Assembly: GCF_001571405.1 (NCBI RefSeq)
Contig: NZ_BCNX01000006.1
Location: 186,001 to 250,000 of the forward strand
DNA length: 64,000 bases
Direction of reading: 5' to 3'
Source: Methanoculleus thermophilus
Lineage (GTDB): Archaea; Halobacteriota; Methanomicrobia; Methanomicrobiales; Methanoculleaceae
The stretch's first letter is position 1. Every line of letters starts with the position of its first letter. Below, piece after piece: positions 1 through 9,617 of this stretch. The notes under the pieces were generated by a model. The model made no database searches and was not told the origin of the DNA. It worked only from the letters and a program-made list of their open reading frames with translations. The position numbers and the translations under genes are program-made.

Positions 1-923
1 GTCAGGTCCACCGGGTCTCCGGCGGTGACCCGGGCCGGATCGGTCCTGATGGAGGCGACCCCCATCTCGGCGCGGCCGACGATGGGGACACCGATCGTCG
101 CCACCTGCCGAAACGCCGCGAGATCGGCGCTCCGGTAATCGGTGATGACGAGAACCGGGGTGAGTCCGAGGGGCGCATTTGTATCGGTCTCAAACGAGAG
201 ATTCAGCACCGTCTCCTCTCCGGCCCCGAGTTCCGGGATGTAGTAGTTCTCCGAGGTCCGTGGGGTGATCGCGTTAGAGGTTGTGTTGATGGCAACGGTG
301 ATGTCGTTTGCACTCGCCTGGCCGTCGTTAATGAGCGTGAGCGTGACGTTGAAGGGAGATCCCGGGTCGACGGTTGTCGGGACGGTCCTCTCCACCCGGA
401 GCGCCGGTTTCTTGGCAAGGGCGTAGGCCGAGTTGACATTCACCGGTATGGGGTAGCGCACATCGGCCGCATCCCGCACGCTGACCCAGATCTCCGGGAA
501 GTAGATCCCTTCTTTTCCCGGAGCGCGTATCTGGAAGGTGAGCGGGATGGACTGGCCGGGACCGATCTCGCCGATATCCTGGAAACTCCCTGTCAGGACC
601 TCGACGCCTTCGCCGTTTACGAGCACGCTCTCGATGTAGGCGTTCTGTGCGGTCTCTGTTGATGTATTCATGTCCAGTCGGATCTCAAGCGGCGATCCGG
701 ATGCTGCCGGAGCAGTACTTGTGAGGACCACCGTGATCGTTCCTTCGTCTCCGGGCATCAGGACGGGAGGGGTAACGGTGTAGTTGGAGACGATCACCGA
801 CGGTGCCTGTGCGGTTGCCGATGCCGGGATGAGCACCAGGATAAGTATGAGTACGATCGCGACGCAGCCGATCGCTTGCCTCCCCGTGCCTCCCCGGGGG
901 TTTGCCTTGGCCTCCAGGACCAT
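1..923 (-). CDS. Surface (S-layer-type) domain protein, 3' end outside window
   Basis: The gene reads leftward from an ATG at 923-921 and stays open to the window edge, so the C-terminus is missing. GGAGG lies six bases before the start. The first ~38 residues hold a short basic stretch and a hydrophobic signal (core IVLILILVLIPASA) ending at an Ala-rich cleavage region. The rest reads as tandem beta-sandwich modules of the COG1361/CARDB type: phrases such as 'ITVVLTST', 'FNVTLTLINDGQASANDITV' and 'GEETVLNLSFETD' are typical of archaeal cell-surface repeat proteins. It is probably exported and sits on the envelope. The exact role is unknown, and the missing end may hold a transmembrane anchor. 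Confidence 0.75.
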   Translation of the reverse strand, partial: MVLEAKANPRGGTGRQAIGCVAIVLILILVLIPASATAQAPSVIVSNYTVTPPVLMPGDEGTITVVLTSTAPAASGSPLEIRLDMNTSTETAQNAYIESVLVNGEGVEVLTGSFQDIGEIGPGQSIPLTFQIRAPGKEGIYFPEIWVSVRDAADVRYPIPVNVNSAYALAKKPALRVERTVPTTVDPGSPFNVTLTLINDGQASANDITVAINTTSNAITPRTSENYYIPELGAGEETVLNLSFETDTNAPLGLTPVLVITDYRSADLAAFRQVATIGVPIVGRAEMGVASIRTDPARVTAGDPVDL

Positions 924-1357
924 CTCTCTCCTCCAGAATATGGTTCTCTGGAGCCCGAAATTTCTGATGTTTGTATATATGCGTTGTGTCTGTCTCACAC
1001 TGCCTGATCTAGACGGTGCAATCTGACCTGGATCTCCGAAAATATTTTATTTTGTATGAATTATATTATGGTCGGGGTGCGGATGGGTCAGTGCGGGACT
1101 GATTAACCAGATGAGTTGTCGCACTATACCTCCATTGATACAACTGCAACGCTCTACACCTCGCCATACGTCAACTTCCGGGCGTATCCCGAACATCGTG
1201 CTGGCCCTCCGTTCTCGTACTTCATTTCAGTTTTTTTGCATGGAGACTGTGCGGATGCACCTTCGTTTCATCGGAGATGGGGGGTGGGTGGTCTTTCGGA
1301 TGAAGGTCTCTTGATGATGAGCTGCCTTTATCACCCCCGTGGAGGTATACCCCGTCC
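924..1357. other. Intergenic region, no convincing gene
   Basis: This 434-base stretch holds the promoter side of the leftward surface-protein gene, with an AT-rich patch around 1040-1070. Short open frames on both strands have unnatural composition, and I do not accept any as genes. Confidence 0.5.
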
Positions 1358-1579
1358 ATGCTACGAGGTGGGGAAGAGACAGAAACGATCCAGTGGTTGG
1401 TGACGCTGACGTTTCGGGTGACGGTAAGTGGTGTCCATGCAAAGGATGACTCGGTGGCTGTGGGCCTTGAGCAACTCAAACGGGATCTCTGCAGCGGCGA
1501 AGATGTTCCGATGGAGGCAAGTGTACGAAGGGTCACAAATATCGTCGAGGAGGAGCCGATCTTCGGTGTGAAGTGGTGA
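1358..1579 (+). CDS. Small hypothetical protein
   Basis: A 73-residue frame that reads like a real small alpha/beta protein: a beta strand rich in alternating hydrophobics (TLTFRVTVSG), a helix (DSVAVGLEQLKRDL), then a final strand. This resembles a compact ferredoxin-like fold, but I recognise no family. The start is uncertain. ATG 1358 has no clear ribosome site, and a GTG at 1400 would begin directly at the first strand (giving 59 residues). It stands alone between the surface-protein promoter and the phosphoesterase gene. The acceptable composition and amphipathic pattern are the only support. Confidence 0.4.
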   Translation: MLRGGEETETIQWLVTLTFRVTVSGVHAKDDSVAVGLEQLKRDLCSGEDVPMEASVRRVTNIVEEEPIFGVKW

Positions 1580-1671
1580 ATCCCGTCTGTTCCGAACCGG
1601 GTGCGGTCTGACGGGGGTTGCCGATCCCAAAGGATAACCCTTTTCTATCGCTGTCGCCTGATCAGCCCTCC

Positions 1672-2349
1672 ATGCATGAACTTCCCGATACAGTTGCCAT
1701 CGACGTTGTCCTTCTGCCGCCGAGACCTATTATGGATACGGCGATCGGCGTGAACCGGACTCTGCTCGCCGGCGCCCCGGACGGTGGGATACGCCTGGGC
1801 TGGGAGGACTGCCTCCCGCATATCTCAGTTGCAATGTTCCCGGCAAAGCGAGACGACCTTCGAGAGATCACGAGAACCGTGGATAAGATCTCCCGGCAGT
1901 GCTCCCCGATGAGCCTGACGATCGATGCCGTCGCAAAACGCCGCACAGGCGCCGGGAGAACCGTCTCCGTCTTTCACATCCTTCGGACGGAGATCATCCA
2001 GCTCTTCCATAAGACGGTGATGAATGCTTTAAAACCGTATTGGGCACTTGATGTGGGACCTGAGAGTTTTGCGGGTGGAGCGTCGGGGTCATCCATCGAT
2101 TGTCTTACCCGGTTCCCGAAGTTATCCGCGTATGAGCGCTACTCGCCGCACATCACGCTCGGCTACGGTGATCTGCCTGAACTCATCCCCGGAGTCGATC
2201 TCCCGCTCCGGTTTGAGGCAACGAAGGCCGCCATCTGCCACCTGGGTGAGCATTGCACCTGCCGGCACGTCCTCGCCGAGTTTGATCTCGGGAACCGGAC
2301 GCCGGTCCCGCGCAACTGGACTGCCCGAACCCGGGCGGGCAGGCTATAG
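1672..2349 (+). CDS. 2H phosphoesterase (2'-5' RNA ligase / LigT superfamily)
   Basis: A 225-residue protein with the two histidine signatures of the 2H superfamily: PHISV about residue 53 and PHITLGYG about residue 155, i.e. two H-x-S/T motifs that form the bilobal active site. Family members hydrolyse 2',3'-cyclic or 2',5'-linked phosphodiesters in RNA or nucleotides; the substrate here cannot be told. ATG 1672 is preferred over an upstream TTG at 1618 because the conserved region begins just after it. The C-terminal end overlaps the convergent gene at 2344 by six bases. Length is slightly above the ~180 residues typical of LigT proteins. Confidence 0.7.
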   Translation: MHELPDTVAIDVVLLPPRPIMDTAIGVNRTLLAGAPDGGIRLGWEDCLPHISVAMFPAKRDDLREITRTVDKISRQCSPMSLTIDAVAKRRTGAGRTVSVFHILRTEIIQLFHKTVMNALKPYWALDVGPESFAGGASGSSIDCLTRFPKLSAYERYSPHITLGYGDLPELIPGVDLPLRFEATKAAICHLGEHCTCRHVLAEFDLGNRTPVPRNWTARTRAGRL

Positions 2350-2730
2350 TAGCAGCCCCTTCACGTACGGCCTTGTGCACAGGACGCACCCGGAGTAGCG
2401 GTTGAGCGTTCCGGTCTCCAGAACCTCAACGGTCGGAGGCTCGCTCTGCATCCGTTCTGCAAACTCCGGATCGCGCTCTGTAATCACCCGGAGGAAGACC
2501 GCAAGCGGCATGAACGGCCGGGCCTGGACGGGGACGATCTGGAAGTCTGCATAGTCGGCGTCGAGCGTCGAGCTCCGTGCGAGGTCTTCATCGAAGTAGA
2601 GGATGACCTCGAATCCTCTGTGTTCCTGCAGGTCTTTTAAGCGGTCGAGCCCGAGCCGCATTCCGGCCGCAAGACCGACCGGTCCGGGTTTTCCCGGTTC
2701 GTCGGGGGAGAAGGTTGCATGTTCTGTCAT
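2344..2730 (-). CDS. Hypothetical protein, 128 aa
   Basis: A compact soluble protein with a natural alternation of strands and helices: FEVILYFDEDL, then FQIVPVQARPFMPLAVFLRVITERDPEFAERM, then an ending with a Cys-x2-Cys pair (GCVLCTRPYVKG). I do not recognise the family. It runs toward the phosphoesterase and overlaps its last codons. Its ATG (2730-2728) shares the palindrome CATG with the start of the divergent gene at 2729, leaving no intergenic space. An internal Met (GMRLGLDRLKDLQ) about 23 residues in is a possible alternative start. Confidence 0.6.
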   Translation of the reverse strand: MTEHATFSPDEPGKPGPVGLAAGMRLGLDRLKDLQEHRGFEVILYFDEDLARSSTLDADYADFQIVPVQARPFMPLAVFLRVITERDPEFAERMQSEPPTVEVLETGTLNRYSGCVLCTRPYVKGLLL

Positions 2731-3082
2731 GGAAGACTCCGCGAGAGTTGTTCTGTACGAAGAGATTTCAGTCCTCCGGCGCGTCGGCAGGATCGCCGGC
2801 CCGAAGGAGCATCCGCTTTTTCCAGCAGATGGTATGCTTCTCCCGTATTATCCGGCATACTTGAAATTAACGAATGATCGTGATCGAGAAGTATTAATTC
2901 TAAAGCCTTGGATACATCAAATACTTCACGATATTCCTGGCGATGTCGAAATAATCTCCCAGAAAGGCCTAGTTTTCGATACAGGCCTTGTTCTGCCGGA
3001 TATCTCGAAGGGATTACCCGGCCCCGCCGGGTGCCGGGCGACCGGCAATGCGGGTGCCGGGGGTGAGGATGAGCAGAAATGA
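2729..3082 (+). CDS. Hypothetical protein coupled to the chemoreceptor
   Basis: A 117-residue protein starting at ATG 2729. It has no recognised domain; the core reads [16 protein letters not shown], then [17 protein letters not shown] and [16 protein letters not shown], and looks soluble and alpha/beta. The C-terminal ~25 residues are Gly/Ala-rich and probably disordered. Its stop overlaps the start of the chemoreceptor gene as ATGA (3079-3082), a strong sign of translational coupling and a shared job with the receptor and CheW. It could be a sensory partner. The start overlaps the divergent gene's start, so one of the two starts may be wrong. Confidence 0.55.
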   Translation: MEDSARVVLYEEISVLRRVGRIAGPKEHPLFPADGMLLPYYPAYLKLTNDRDREVLILKPWIHQILHDIPGDVEIISQKGLVFDTGLVLPDISKGLPGPAGCRATGNAGAGGEDEQK

Positions 3083-4692
3083 TAAACGCTACACCACCAG
3101 AAAACCCGGCGAAGGATGCCGGAGCGTCCGGTGATGAACTCACCCGGTACAGACTTCTCGTCCAGGGGCTTGATTCGATCGAACTTCCCATGCACCTGGT
3201 CGACACCGAGTATACGATCCTCTACATCAACAAAGCGGCAGCGAACCTCCTCGGGATGAGGCCGGAGGATGCCGTCGGGAAGCGGTGTTACGACCTCTAC
3301 CGGACCGGCAACTGCAAGACGGCGCAGTGTCCGTGCAGGGTCGCGATGGAGCAGCGGGTCATTTACCGTTGCGACAACACCTGCGGCGACGTGATCATAG
3401 ACTGCACCGGGGCCCCGCTGACCGACGAGCGGGGAAGGGTCGTGGGGGCGATCGAGTACTTCCCGGATGTGACCGAGAAGAAGCGTGCGGTCGCGGATAT
3501 CCTCCGCGTGGCTGCGGAAGCGCGAGAGGGGAACCTGAAGGCCCGTGCCGAGGCAGAGCGGTACACGGGCGATATCCGGCAGATCGCCGACGGGATAAAC
3601 GGGATCATCGAGGCGGTGACGGAGCCGCTCGAGGAGGCGATGAGGCTTGCCGACGCTTTTGCCGCCAGGGATTACACCGTCCGGTTCAACGAGGAGATCC
3701 ATGCCGCCGGTGAGTTCGGCAAGTTCAAGGAGGCGCTCAACCAGATCGGGATTGCCTTCTCCACGAACTTCATGGAGCTCAACCGTGCCGTAAACCGGCT
3801 GGAGGCCGGAACGTCGGAGATGACCAAAGGTTCCGACGAGATCGCGAAGGCCTCGGAGCAGGTGGCGCGGACTAGCCAGCGCTGCGCGGACCTTGCGAAA
3901 CAGGTCCTTGCGGAGATCGAGGGTGTCAACCGGCAGATCGCCGATCTCTCCGCATCCAACGAGGAGGTGGCGAGCACTGCTCAGGACGTATTCGAGCGGG
4001 CTCAAAGGGCCGCGTCCCGGGGCAAAGAGGCTCAGGCTCTCGGGAACGAGGCCGAGAAGAAGATGGCCGAAGTCGAGAAGATCACGGAGCAGAGTGTTGC
4101 GGAGATCAAGCATCTCGACGCTCAGATCCACGAGATCGACAAGATCGTCAAGATGATCAACGACGTCGCGAGTCAGATCAACCTTCTCGCGCTCAACGCC
4201 GCGATCGAGGCTGCCCGGGCAGGAGAGCACGGCCGGGGATTCGCTGTCGTCGCGGGAGAAGTGCGGAACCTTGCCGGGGAGACGAAGAGCGCGACCAACC
4301 ACATCGAACAGGTCATCGATGCGATCCAGGTCAGCAGCGAGAAGACGGCGTCTTCAATCCTCTCGGCGAGCGTCGAGATCGGTTCGGGAGTCGAGAGCGT
4401 GAACCGGACAATCGGGGCCTTGAACGAGATCATCGACGAGACGATGGCCGTGACCCGGAGCATCGCGGAGATCGCGAAGGCGACGGAGGACCAGGCGGGG
4501 ACCGCGAACCGGGTGGTGCAGGCCATGAGTGAGGGGACCCGACTGACCAACGAGATGCAGTCGCAGATGGAGAGCCTCGCAGCGCTCGCCGAGGAGACGA
4601 GCGCCTCGGTCGAGGAGATCGGGAGCGTCACGCACGAGATTGGTGAGATGACGGGGCACCTTCGGGAAACGATGAACGGTATCAGGATCTAG
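3079..4692 (+). CDS. Cytoplasmic methyl-accepting chemotaxis protein with PAS domain
   Basis: A 537-residue receptor. Residues ~20-130 form a PAS domain with an unusual set of cysteines ([11 protein letters not shown], then CDNTCGD and a further Cys), which may bind a metal or sense redox state. A HAMP-like linker follows (~150-230), then a long coiled coil with the conserved signalling tip [20 protein letters not shown] near residue 370. No transmembrane segment is present, so it senses a cytoplasmic signal. It lies between a coupled 117-aa gene (ATGA overlap) and cheW, forming a receptor/adaptor unit. No cheA, cheY or archaellum genes are in the window. Confidence 0.9.
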   Translation: MINATPPENPAKDAGASGDELTRYRLLVQGLDSIELPMHLVDTEYTILYINKAAANLLGMRPEDAVGKRCYDLYRTGNCKTAQCPCRVAMEQRVIYRCDNTCGDVIIDCTGAPLTDERGRVVGAIEYFPDVTEKKRAVADILRVAAEAREGNLKARAEAERYTGDIRQIADGINGIIEAVTEPLEEAMRLADAFAARDYTVRFNEEIHAAGEFGKFKEALNQIGIAFSTNFMELNRAVNRLEAGTSEMTKGSDEIAKASEQVARTSQRCADLAKQVLAEIEGVNRQIADLSASNEEVASTAQDVFERAQRAASRGKEAQALGNEAEKKMAEVEKITEQSVAEIKHLDAQIHEIDKIVKMINDVASQINLLALNAAIEAARAGEHGRGFAVVAGEVRNLAGETKSATNHIEQVIDAIQVSSEKTASSILSASVEIGSGVESVNRTIGALNEIIDETMAVTRSIAEIAKATEDQAGTANRVVQAMSEGTRLTNEMQSQMESLAALAEETSASVEEIGSVTHEIGEMTGHLRETMNGIRI

Positions 4693-4704
4693 GGGGACGG
4701 GCGG

Positions 4705-5178
4705 GTGGCAGCGCTCATCGACGTGGTGGAGTTCGAGATCGGGAACTCCCTGTATGCTCTCGATATCGGTGTCGCTCGTGAGATCGTCGAGATGATCCCG
4801 ATCACCCCGATCCCCCGCTCCTCCCCGTACCTCGCCGGCATCATCAATCTCCGGGGAGAGATCACGAACATCATCAACCTCGCACTCCTCCTCGACCCGG
4901 CATCGGCCGCGGAGATCTCCGACGACCAGAAGATCATCGTTCTGGTCCCGGATGCGGCCGCGGGCTCGAACGTCGGAGTGATCGTGGATGAGGTCCACAG
5001 TGTCATCAAGGTCTCCGAGGAGGATATAGAGGTCATGGACGACTCGATCTCACATATGGCGTGCATCAAGGGGGTCATCAAACTCAGCCGCGGCGAGGGT
5101 GCCGGGCAGACGGGGAGGGATCTCGTGCTCTGGATCGATATCGTCAAACTCCTCGGGGATCTTGTCGCCCACGACTGA
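4705..5178 (+). CDS. cheW: Chemotaxis adaptor CheW
   Basis: A 157-residue CheW-domain protein that links chemoreceptors to the histidine kinase CheA. Typical elements are the first strand VVEFEIGNSLYALDI, then VAREIVEMIPITPIPRSSPYLAGIINLRGEI (the conserved receptor/kinase contact region) and VGVIVDEVHSVIKV. The start is a GTG at 4705 with GGGGGA ahead of it, 12 bases after the receptor's stop; the longest ORF begins at the same codon. The adjacent receptor is its likely partner. No CheA is encoded nearby. Confidence 0.88.
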   Translation: MAALIDVVEFEIGNSLYALDIGVAREIVEMIPITPIPRSSPYLAGIINLRGEITNIINLALLLDPASAAEISDDQKIIVLVPDAAAGSNVGVIVDEVHSVIKVSEEDIEVMDDSISHMACIKGVIKLSRGEGAGQTGRDLVLWIDIVKLLGDLVAHD

Positions 5179-5367
5179 GGGGCGGTATAACCCGCCTGCG
5201 GGGGACGACCCCCATCCCTTTCCTCCGATCCTCGCCGTCGTCTGCATCTTCCGGCCGGACTGTGGGATAGTACATCGTGCCTGATCTCGTGAAAGGAGGT
5301 GTTGTACCACAACCGTCCCGACGGGTAAGCCTTTTTTCCCATCTGGTCCATTCGAAGCGATCGTACG

Positions 5368-5862
5368 ATGAGCATGATTCCATCCCCGGCGGCATGCTTC
5401 GGGTCCCTGGTCCGTGAGATCCGGGCGGAGACCGTCATCGCCGCCCCGCCAGAGGCTGTCTGGCGGGTGCTGACTGACTTCGCGGCCTACCCCGACTGGA
5501 ACCCATTCATCCGGTCGATCGAGGGGAAACCCTGGGTGGGGACCCGTCTCTCGGTCGAGATCCGCCCGCCGGGCATGAAGAGCATGCGGTTTCGGCCGAA
5601 GGTGCTGCGGGTCGCGAAAGGTCACGAGCTCCGGTGGGTCGGCCGTGTCCTGATTGCGGGGCTCCTCGACGGCGAGCACCGGTTCACCATCATTCCCGAG
5701 GGCGACGGCTCCCGGTTCGTCCAGGCCGAGGTCTTCACCGGGCTGCTGGTACCCATCGTCGCCCTCACTGAGACCCTCCGGGCGACGCAGCTTGGGTTCC
5801 TGCTGATGAACCGGGCGCTCAGGGAGCGGGTGGAAGGGAGCGCCCTCCGGAAACCTTCTTAA
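5368..5862 (+). CDS. SRPBCC-family (START/polyketide cyclase-like) protein
   Basis: A 164-residue protein of the SRPBCC ligand-binding fold: the family's opening phrase ETVIAAPPEAVWRVLTDF, then YPDWNPFIRSIEG, and a helical C-terminal lid (ALTETLRATQLGFLLMNRAL). Such proteins bind hydrophobic small molecules in a deep pocket; most archaeal ones are uncharacterised. ATG 5368 and ATG 5374 are both possible starts. The preceding 189 bases hold a GC-rich stretch and then TTTTTTCCC-type sequence near 5331. The following hydrolase gene starts 66 bases downstream, so co-transcription is possible. Confidence 0.75.
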   Translation: MSMIPSPAACFGSLVREIRAETVIAAPPEAVWRVLTDFAAYPDWNPFIRSIEGKPWVGTRLSVEIRPPGMKSMRFRPKVLRVAKGHELRWVGRVLIAGLLDGEHRFTIIPEGDGSRFVQAEVFTGLLVPIVALTETLRATQLGFLLMNRALRERVEGSALRKPS

Positions 5863-5928
5863 CCGCTCTGTGCCCACTATCTGCATGGATTCGTGCGCGG
5901 TGAATGCGGCGTTCGGGAGGCGCTGCGG

Positions 5929-6774
5929 ATGAGGCTTTCGGTCCTTGTCGATAACGTCGCCCTCACCGATCGCTACTTCCTCGCGGAACCCGGGCTCTCG
6001 ATCTACCTTGAAGACGGCGAGACCCGGCTCCTCTTTGATGCCGGCTACTCGGGCATTCTCGTTCCCAACGCCCGGAAGATGGGGATTGACCTCCTCAACG
6101 TCGAAGAGATCGTCCTCTCCCATGGTCACCTCGACCACACCTGGGGCCTTGACGCCCTCATCAGGCTTCATACCGAGGCAATCCTTGAGGGTCAGAGGCG
6201 CGTTCCGCCCACGTTCGTCGCCCATCCCGACGCGTTCCTCACCCGGAGTTGCGACGGCGTCGGAGAGATCGGATGCCACCTCTCGGTCGAGGAACTCTTC
6301 CGGCACGGTAAGGTCCTCCTCACGACGGGCCCTCTCTGGTTGACGAAGAACCTTGTCTTCCTCGGGGAGATCGAGCGGCGGTTCGAGTTCGAACAGACGC
6401 CACCGATAGGCTACGTCTACACACCGGACGGCATCCGGGACGATACCGTCGTCGACGATACCGCGCTCGCCTGCAGGACTCCGGAGGGGCTTGTCGTCAT
6501 AACCGGGTGCTCTCACTCCGGCATCTGCTCGATCGTCGAGCAGGCGCGTGAGGTCTGCGGCGATGACCGGATCCTCGACGTCATCGGCGGGTTCCACCTC
6601 CTCAACACCCCTCCTAGGCAGATGCGCGGAATCCTCGACTACTTCTCCGAGGTGCAGCCGGCTGCTCTTCATCCCTGCCACTGCACCGACCTTGCGGCAA
6701 AGATTGCACTTGCAAAGGTTGCGAACGTCCGCGAGACGGGTGTCGGGCTGACTCTCGAGTACGGGTTCGGCTAA
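5929..6774 (+). CDS. Metallo-beta-lactamase-fold hydrolase (COG1237-like)
   Basis: A 281-residue metallo-beta-lactamase protein with the zinc signature SHGHLDHTWG near residue 66, a second metal region TGCSHSGICSI, and a C-terminal GGFHLL and HPCHCTD. The pattern matches COG1237, which includes the enzyme that makes the ribofuranosyl-aminobenzene phosphate precursor of methanopterin, so a role in C1-carrier synthesis is possible but not shown. ATG 5929 is chosen because GGGAGG lies eight bases upstream; a GTG at 5893 would add 12 residues. Its stop codon overlaps the convergent aminopeptidase stop by four bases. Confidence 0.75.
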   Translation: MRLSVLVDNVALTDRYFLAEPGLSIYLEDGETRLLFDAGYSGILVPNARKMGIDLLNVEEIVLSHGHLDHTWGLDALIRLHTEAILEGQRRVPPTFVAHPDAFLTRSCDGVGEIGCHLSVEELFRHGKVLLTTGPLWLTKNLVFLGEIERRFEFEQTPPIGYVYTPDGIRDDTVVDDTALACRTPEGLVVITGCSHSGICSIVEQAREVCGDDRILDVIGGFHLLNTPPRQMRGILDYFSEVQPAALHPCHCTDLAAKIALAKVANVRETGVGLTLEYGFG

Positions 6775-9617
6775 GTCCTCTTGAGTCCCGGAATCTCGCC
6801 GTGTTCCGCCTCATACGCCCGAGCGGCCTCCGGGGCTCCGAGGAGGAAGCGGCGGATGTTGTTGTAGACCGATGGGTGCGCTAGAGGATCGATCGAAGTG
6901 AGGAGATCCGCGAGGACCGCGACGGTCGGCACCCGGTGCTCTGGCTCCATCGCGTCGATGAACGCGAACGCATCGAGAACCCGGACGGTGCTGTACTCGT
7001 TGATCGGGGCAAGCCGCCTGAGGATCTCCGAAAGGTAGGTCCGCCCTTCATCGGTCTCAAGCGACCGCTTCCTGTTTAATGCAAACCGCCCGTAAAGGGC
7101 CCGCTGCTGGTCTGCCTGCTCGATCGCAAAGGCGGGCGACGACTCGATCCGCTGCAGGATTGGGACGAGGTCATCGCAGTCGCTCCCGGCGACGGCGGCG
7201 AGGAACGACTCCCAGGCAACCGGGTTTTTACTCGATTCGGCAGCAAACTCCTTGAGAACCTCCAGTCGCTTTGGGGCGCTGCTCTCAAGGATCAGCCGGA
7301 ACGCGGTGAGGCGGTCGGTTGCGTTCGTCGCCTCCTCAAACTGTCCAAAGAGCAGTTCGTGGATCGTTGGCGAATCCAGGGTCGCGAGGATGGCGAGGCA
7401 GATGTTCTTCCTCTGCCGCCGCCGGATTGTCGCGGCCTCTGCCTCCAGGCTGGCCGACCTTCCGGGAGCGCTCTCTGCCGCCGCCTGCCGGTAGATCGCG
7501 AGGAGGGCATCCTCGCCCCGTGCGGCGATCGATGCGTATATCTTCTGCCGGGCATCGTAGAGCGCCCGGTAGCGGTGGCGGAACCGTTCGTCCTCGACCG
7601 AGGGGAAGATGGTCAGGAACTGCCCGCCTGCCTCGCCCATGAGGCGATCGTCGCCGAGGAGCGCGATGCAGAGGTCGGTGAACCGCTCCGAGACCTCTGC
7701 CTCCGGGTCTTTGAGCAGCCTGAGCATCTGCTGGTCGGCGAGCGCAAGGAACGCGGTGAACCGGCCGACGATATCGCCATCCCTCGTCACCTGTAGGTAG
7801 AGTTCGTCCTCCGGCGGCCGGTATGCCACCTTCCCGTAGAAGGAGTAGCCGCGGTTGAGGGAGAGGAATGCGGGTTGGTCGACGTCATCGAGGACGATCT
7901 CCCCCTCTTCGTCCGCGATCCGGACTGTCCGCTCCAAAATATCCCGGCCGCTCTGTTCGACGAGCGCGAACCGGAACGGGAACTCCCAGATGCGGCCGCC
8001 CGGCGAGCGATTCTGCCGGTAGGAGAGGGTGAGCCGCCGGAACTCCGGGTCGTAGGTCCGCGTCACGGCAAGGACCGGATACTCTTTCTCCTTCAGCCAG
8101 ACCGCCGCCATCCGCGAGAAGTCCTGGCCCGAGACCTCTTCCATGCAGCGCATCCAGTCGGCCCGCGAAGCGTTCGAGTGCCGGAACCGGTCATGGTAGC
8201 GGGCGAGCCCTTCGGCAAACGTCTCCTTCCCCATCAGCGTCTCGATCATCCTGACGAACTCGGGGGCTTTGACGTAGGTGACGCCGGTGATGAGGTCGTT
8301 TGGGTCGTTGAAGCCGTCCGGCTCGATCGGCATCGAGCCCGCGCCCCGATCGAGCGTGAGCGTCCCGGCCGCAGGGTCAAGGAGGTCGAGGACGGTCTGG
8401 AGGCGCGAGTAGGCCTCCCCGAAGAGGAAGGCATGGTGCTGGTTCTCGATATGGACCGTCACGGCCTCATTCAGCCAGATCTCGAACGGGCTCCACCCCG
8501 TCACCTCGGAGCCGTTCTCGTTGTGGTAGTACTCGTGGACCTTCACCCGGATCATGTACTCGAATGCCGGGTCGGTCGTATCGGGTCCGGGCATGAGCCG
8601 GTTTGCAGCGATCGTCGTGTTTCCGACGTTCTCCATCCCGCCGAAATCGGAGTTCTGCATGGCTATCTCCCGGTAGACCGCACCGGTGTAGGCGTAGCCG
8701 GGGGTGATCTTTGTAATCAGTCCGGCGAGCCTCTTTCTCGTCTCTACAAGTGTCTCCTGATCCCCGGAACGTTTTGCCTCGTCCCGCACCCGCGTAAGAC
8801 GCCAGATCTCCTGGCGGATCTCCCGGTCGCGGTACTGCTCACGGCCGGTGAAGAGGTGGACCCACATCACGGCGTCCGCGAGGATATCGAGCGCCCGCTC
8901 CGCCCCTTCGGGATCGGAGCCGGGTTTTGCGAGGAGTTCCAGCGTGAACGTCCGGCCGTCGGGGTACTCGAACTCCCGCCGGTAGGCATCGTAGCACCCT
9001 ACCCCGAGGAAGAAGAGGTAGGGTGCCATCGGAGTTGTGGTGTTCTCGTATCTCTGGATGGATCGGCCGGGAGCGCAGGGGATCCGTGGTCCCACCGGGT
9101 CGCCGTTTGATATGGTATTCGTGTACCCGTTATCGGCGATGATCGTCGTCGTGTAGGTGCACTTCGCGGTCATATCGTCAAGACAGGGGACCAGCCGCTG
9201 GAACCCCCACTGCTGGCACTGGGTGATCTGGGTGGGCGGTCCTCCAGGGCAGAGTCCGTCGTAGTAGAGCCCTTCAAGGACGTGGCTGCTCGGGCGGCAG
9301 ATCGTCTCGGTCTCGAGGGTGAACCGTGTTCGGGGCGGGACGGGGGTCTCGAAGGCGACGGTGAGGATCGCGGCTTTTCGGTCGTAGGTATGGGTGACGG
9401 GGTACTCGGCGCACTCGACCCGGAGAATGGCCAGGTCCCGGGCGTTCAAGGCGAGGGACGAGAGCGGTGCATCGAGGCTCTCGGCAGTGAGGGCTGAGAC
9501 GACCCGGGTATGGCCGTCGTAGACGTCGAAGATGAGGTCCATGTGGACGACCCGAACGGGGAGCGCCCCAAAATCCTCCGGATAGTAGCGAAAGAGCCGC
9601 TGCTCTACGTAGTCCAT
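6771..9617 (-). CDS. M1-family zinc aminopeptidase (PepN-like)
   Basis: A 948-residue gluzincin aminopeptidase that removes N-terminal residues from peptides. It carries the substrate-recognition motif GGMENVGN (near residue 325), the zinc motif HEYYH near residue 361, and the third zinc ligand Glu in WLNEAV about 19 residues later. The N-terminal beta domain, including the phrase QITQCQQWGFQRLVPCLDD, resembles bacterial PepN more than the tricorn-factor type, and the C-terminal ~400 residues are helical repeats. ATG 9617 overlaps the stop of the HEAT-repeat gene (TGATG), so translation is coupled. A TTG one codon upstream is the other possible start. Confidence 0.9.
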   Translation of the reverse strand: MDYVEQRLFRYYPEDFGALPVRVVHMDLIFDVYDGHTRVVSALTAESLDAPLSSLALNARDLAILRVECAEYPVTHTYDRKAAILTVAFETPVPPRTRFTLETETICRPSSHVLEGLYYDGLCPGGPPTQITQCQQWGFQRLVPCLDDMTAKCTYTTTIIADNGYTNTISNGDPVGPRIPCAPGRSIQRYENTTTPMAPYLFFLGVGCYDAYRREFEYPDGRTFTLELLAKPGSDPEGAERALDILADAVMWVHLFTGREQYRDREIRQEIWRLTRVRDEAKRSGDQETLVETRKRLAGLITKITPGYAYTGAVYREIAMQNSDFGGMENVGNTTIAANRLMPGPDTTDPAFEYMIRVKVHEYYHNENGSEVTGWSPFEIWLNEAVTVHIENQHHAFLFGEAYSRLQTVLDLLDPAAGTLTLDRGAGSMPIEPDGFNDPNDLITGVTYVKAPEFVRMIETLMGKETFAEGLARYHDRFRHSNASRADWMRCMEEVSGQDFSRMAAVWLKEKEYPVLAVTRTYDPEFRRLTLSYRQNRSPGGRIWEFPFRFALVEQSGRDILERTVRIADEEGEIVLDDVDQPAFLSLNRGYSFYGKVAYRPPEDELYLQVTRDGDIVGRFTAFLALADQQMLRLLKDPEAEVSERFTDLCIALLGDDRLMGEAGGQFLTIFPSVEDERFRHRYRALYDARQKIYASIAARGEDALLAIYRQAAAESAPGRSASLEAEAATIRRRQRKNICLAILATLDSPTIHELLFGQFEEATNATDRLTAFRLILESSAPKRLEVLKEFAAESSKNPVAWESFLAAVAGSDCDDLVPILQRIESSPAFAIEQADQQRALYGRFALNRKRSLETDEGRTYLSEILRRLAPINEYSTVRVLDAFAFIDAMEPEHRVPTVAVLADLLTSIDPLAHPSVYNNIRRFLLGAPEAARAYEAEHGEIPGLKRT

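Noticed and set aside
7875-9110. A 411-codon open frame on the plus strand
   Set aside because: Antisense to the M1 aminopeptidase; Arg/Asp/Pro-heavy composition typical of shadow frames in high-GC DNA.
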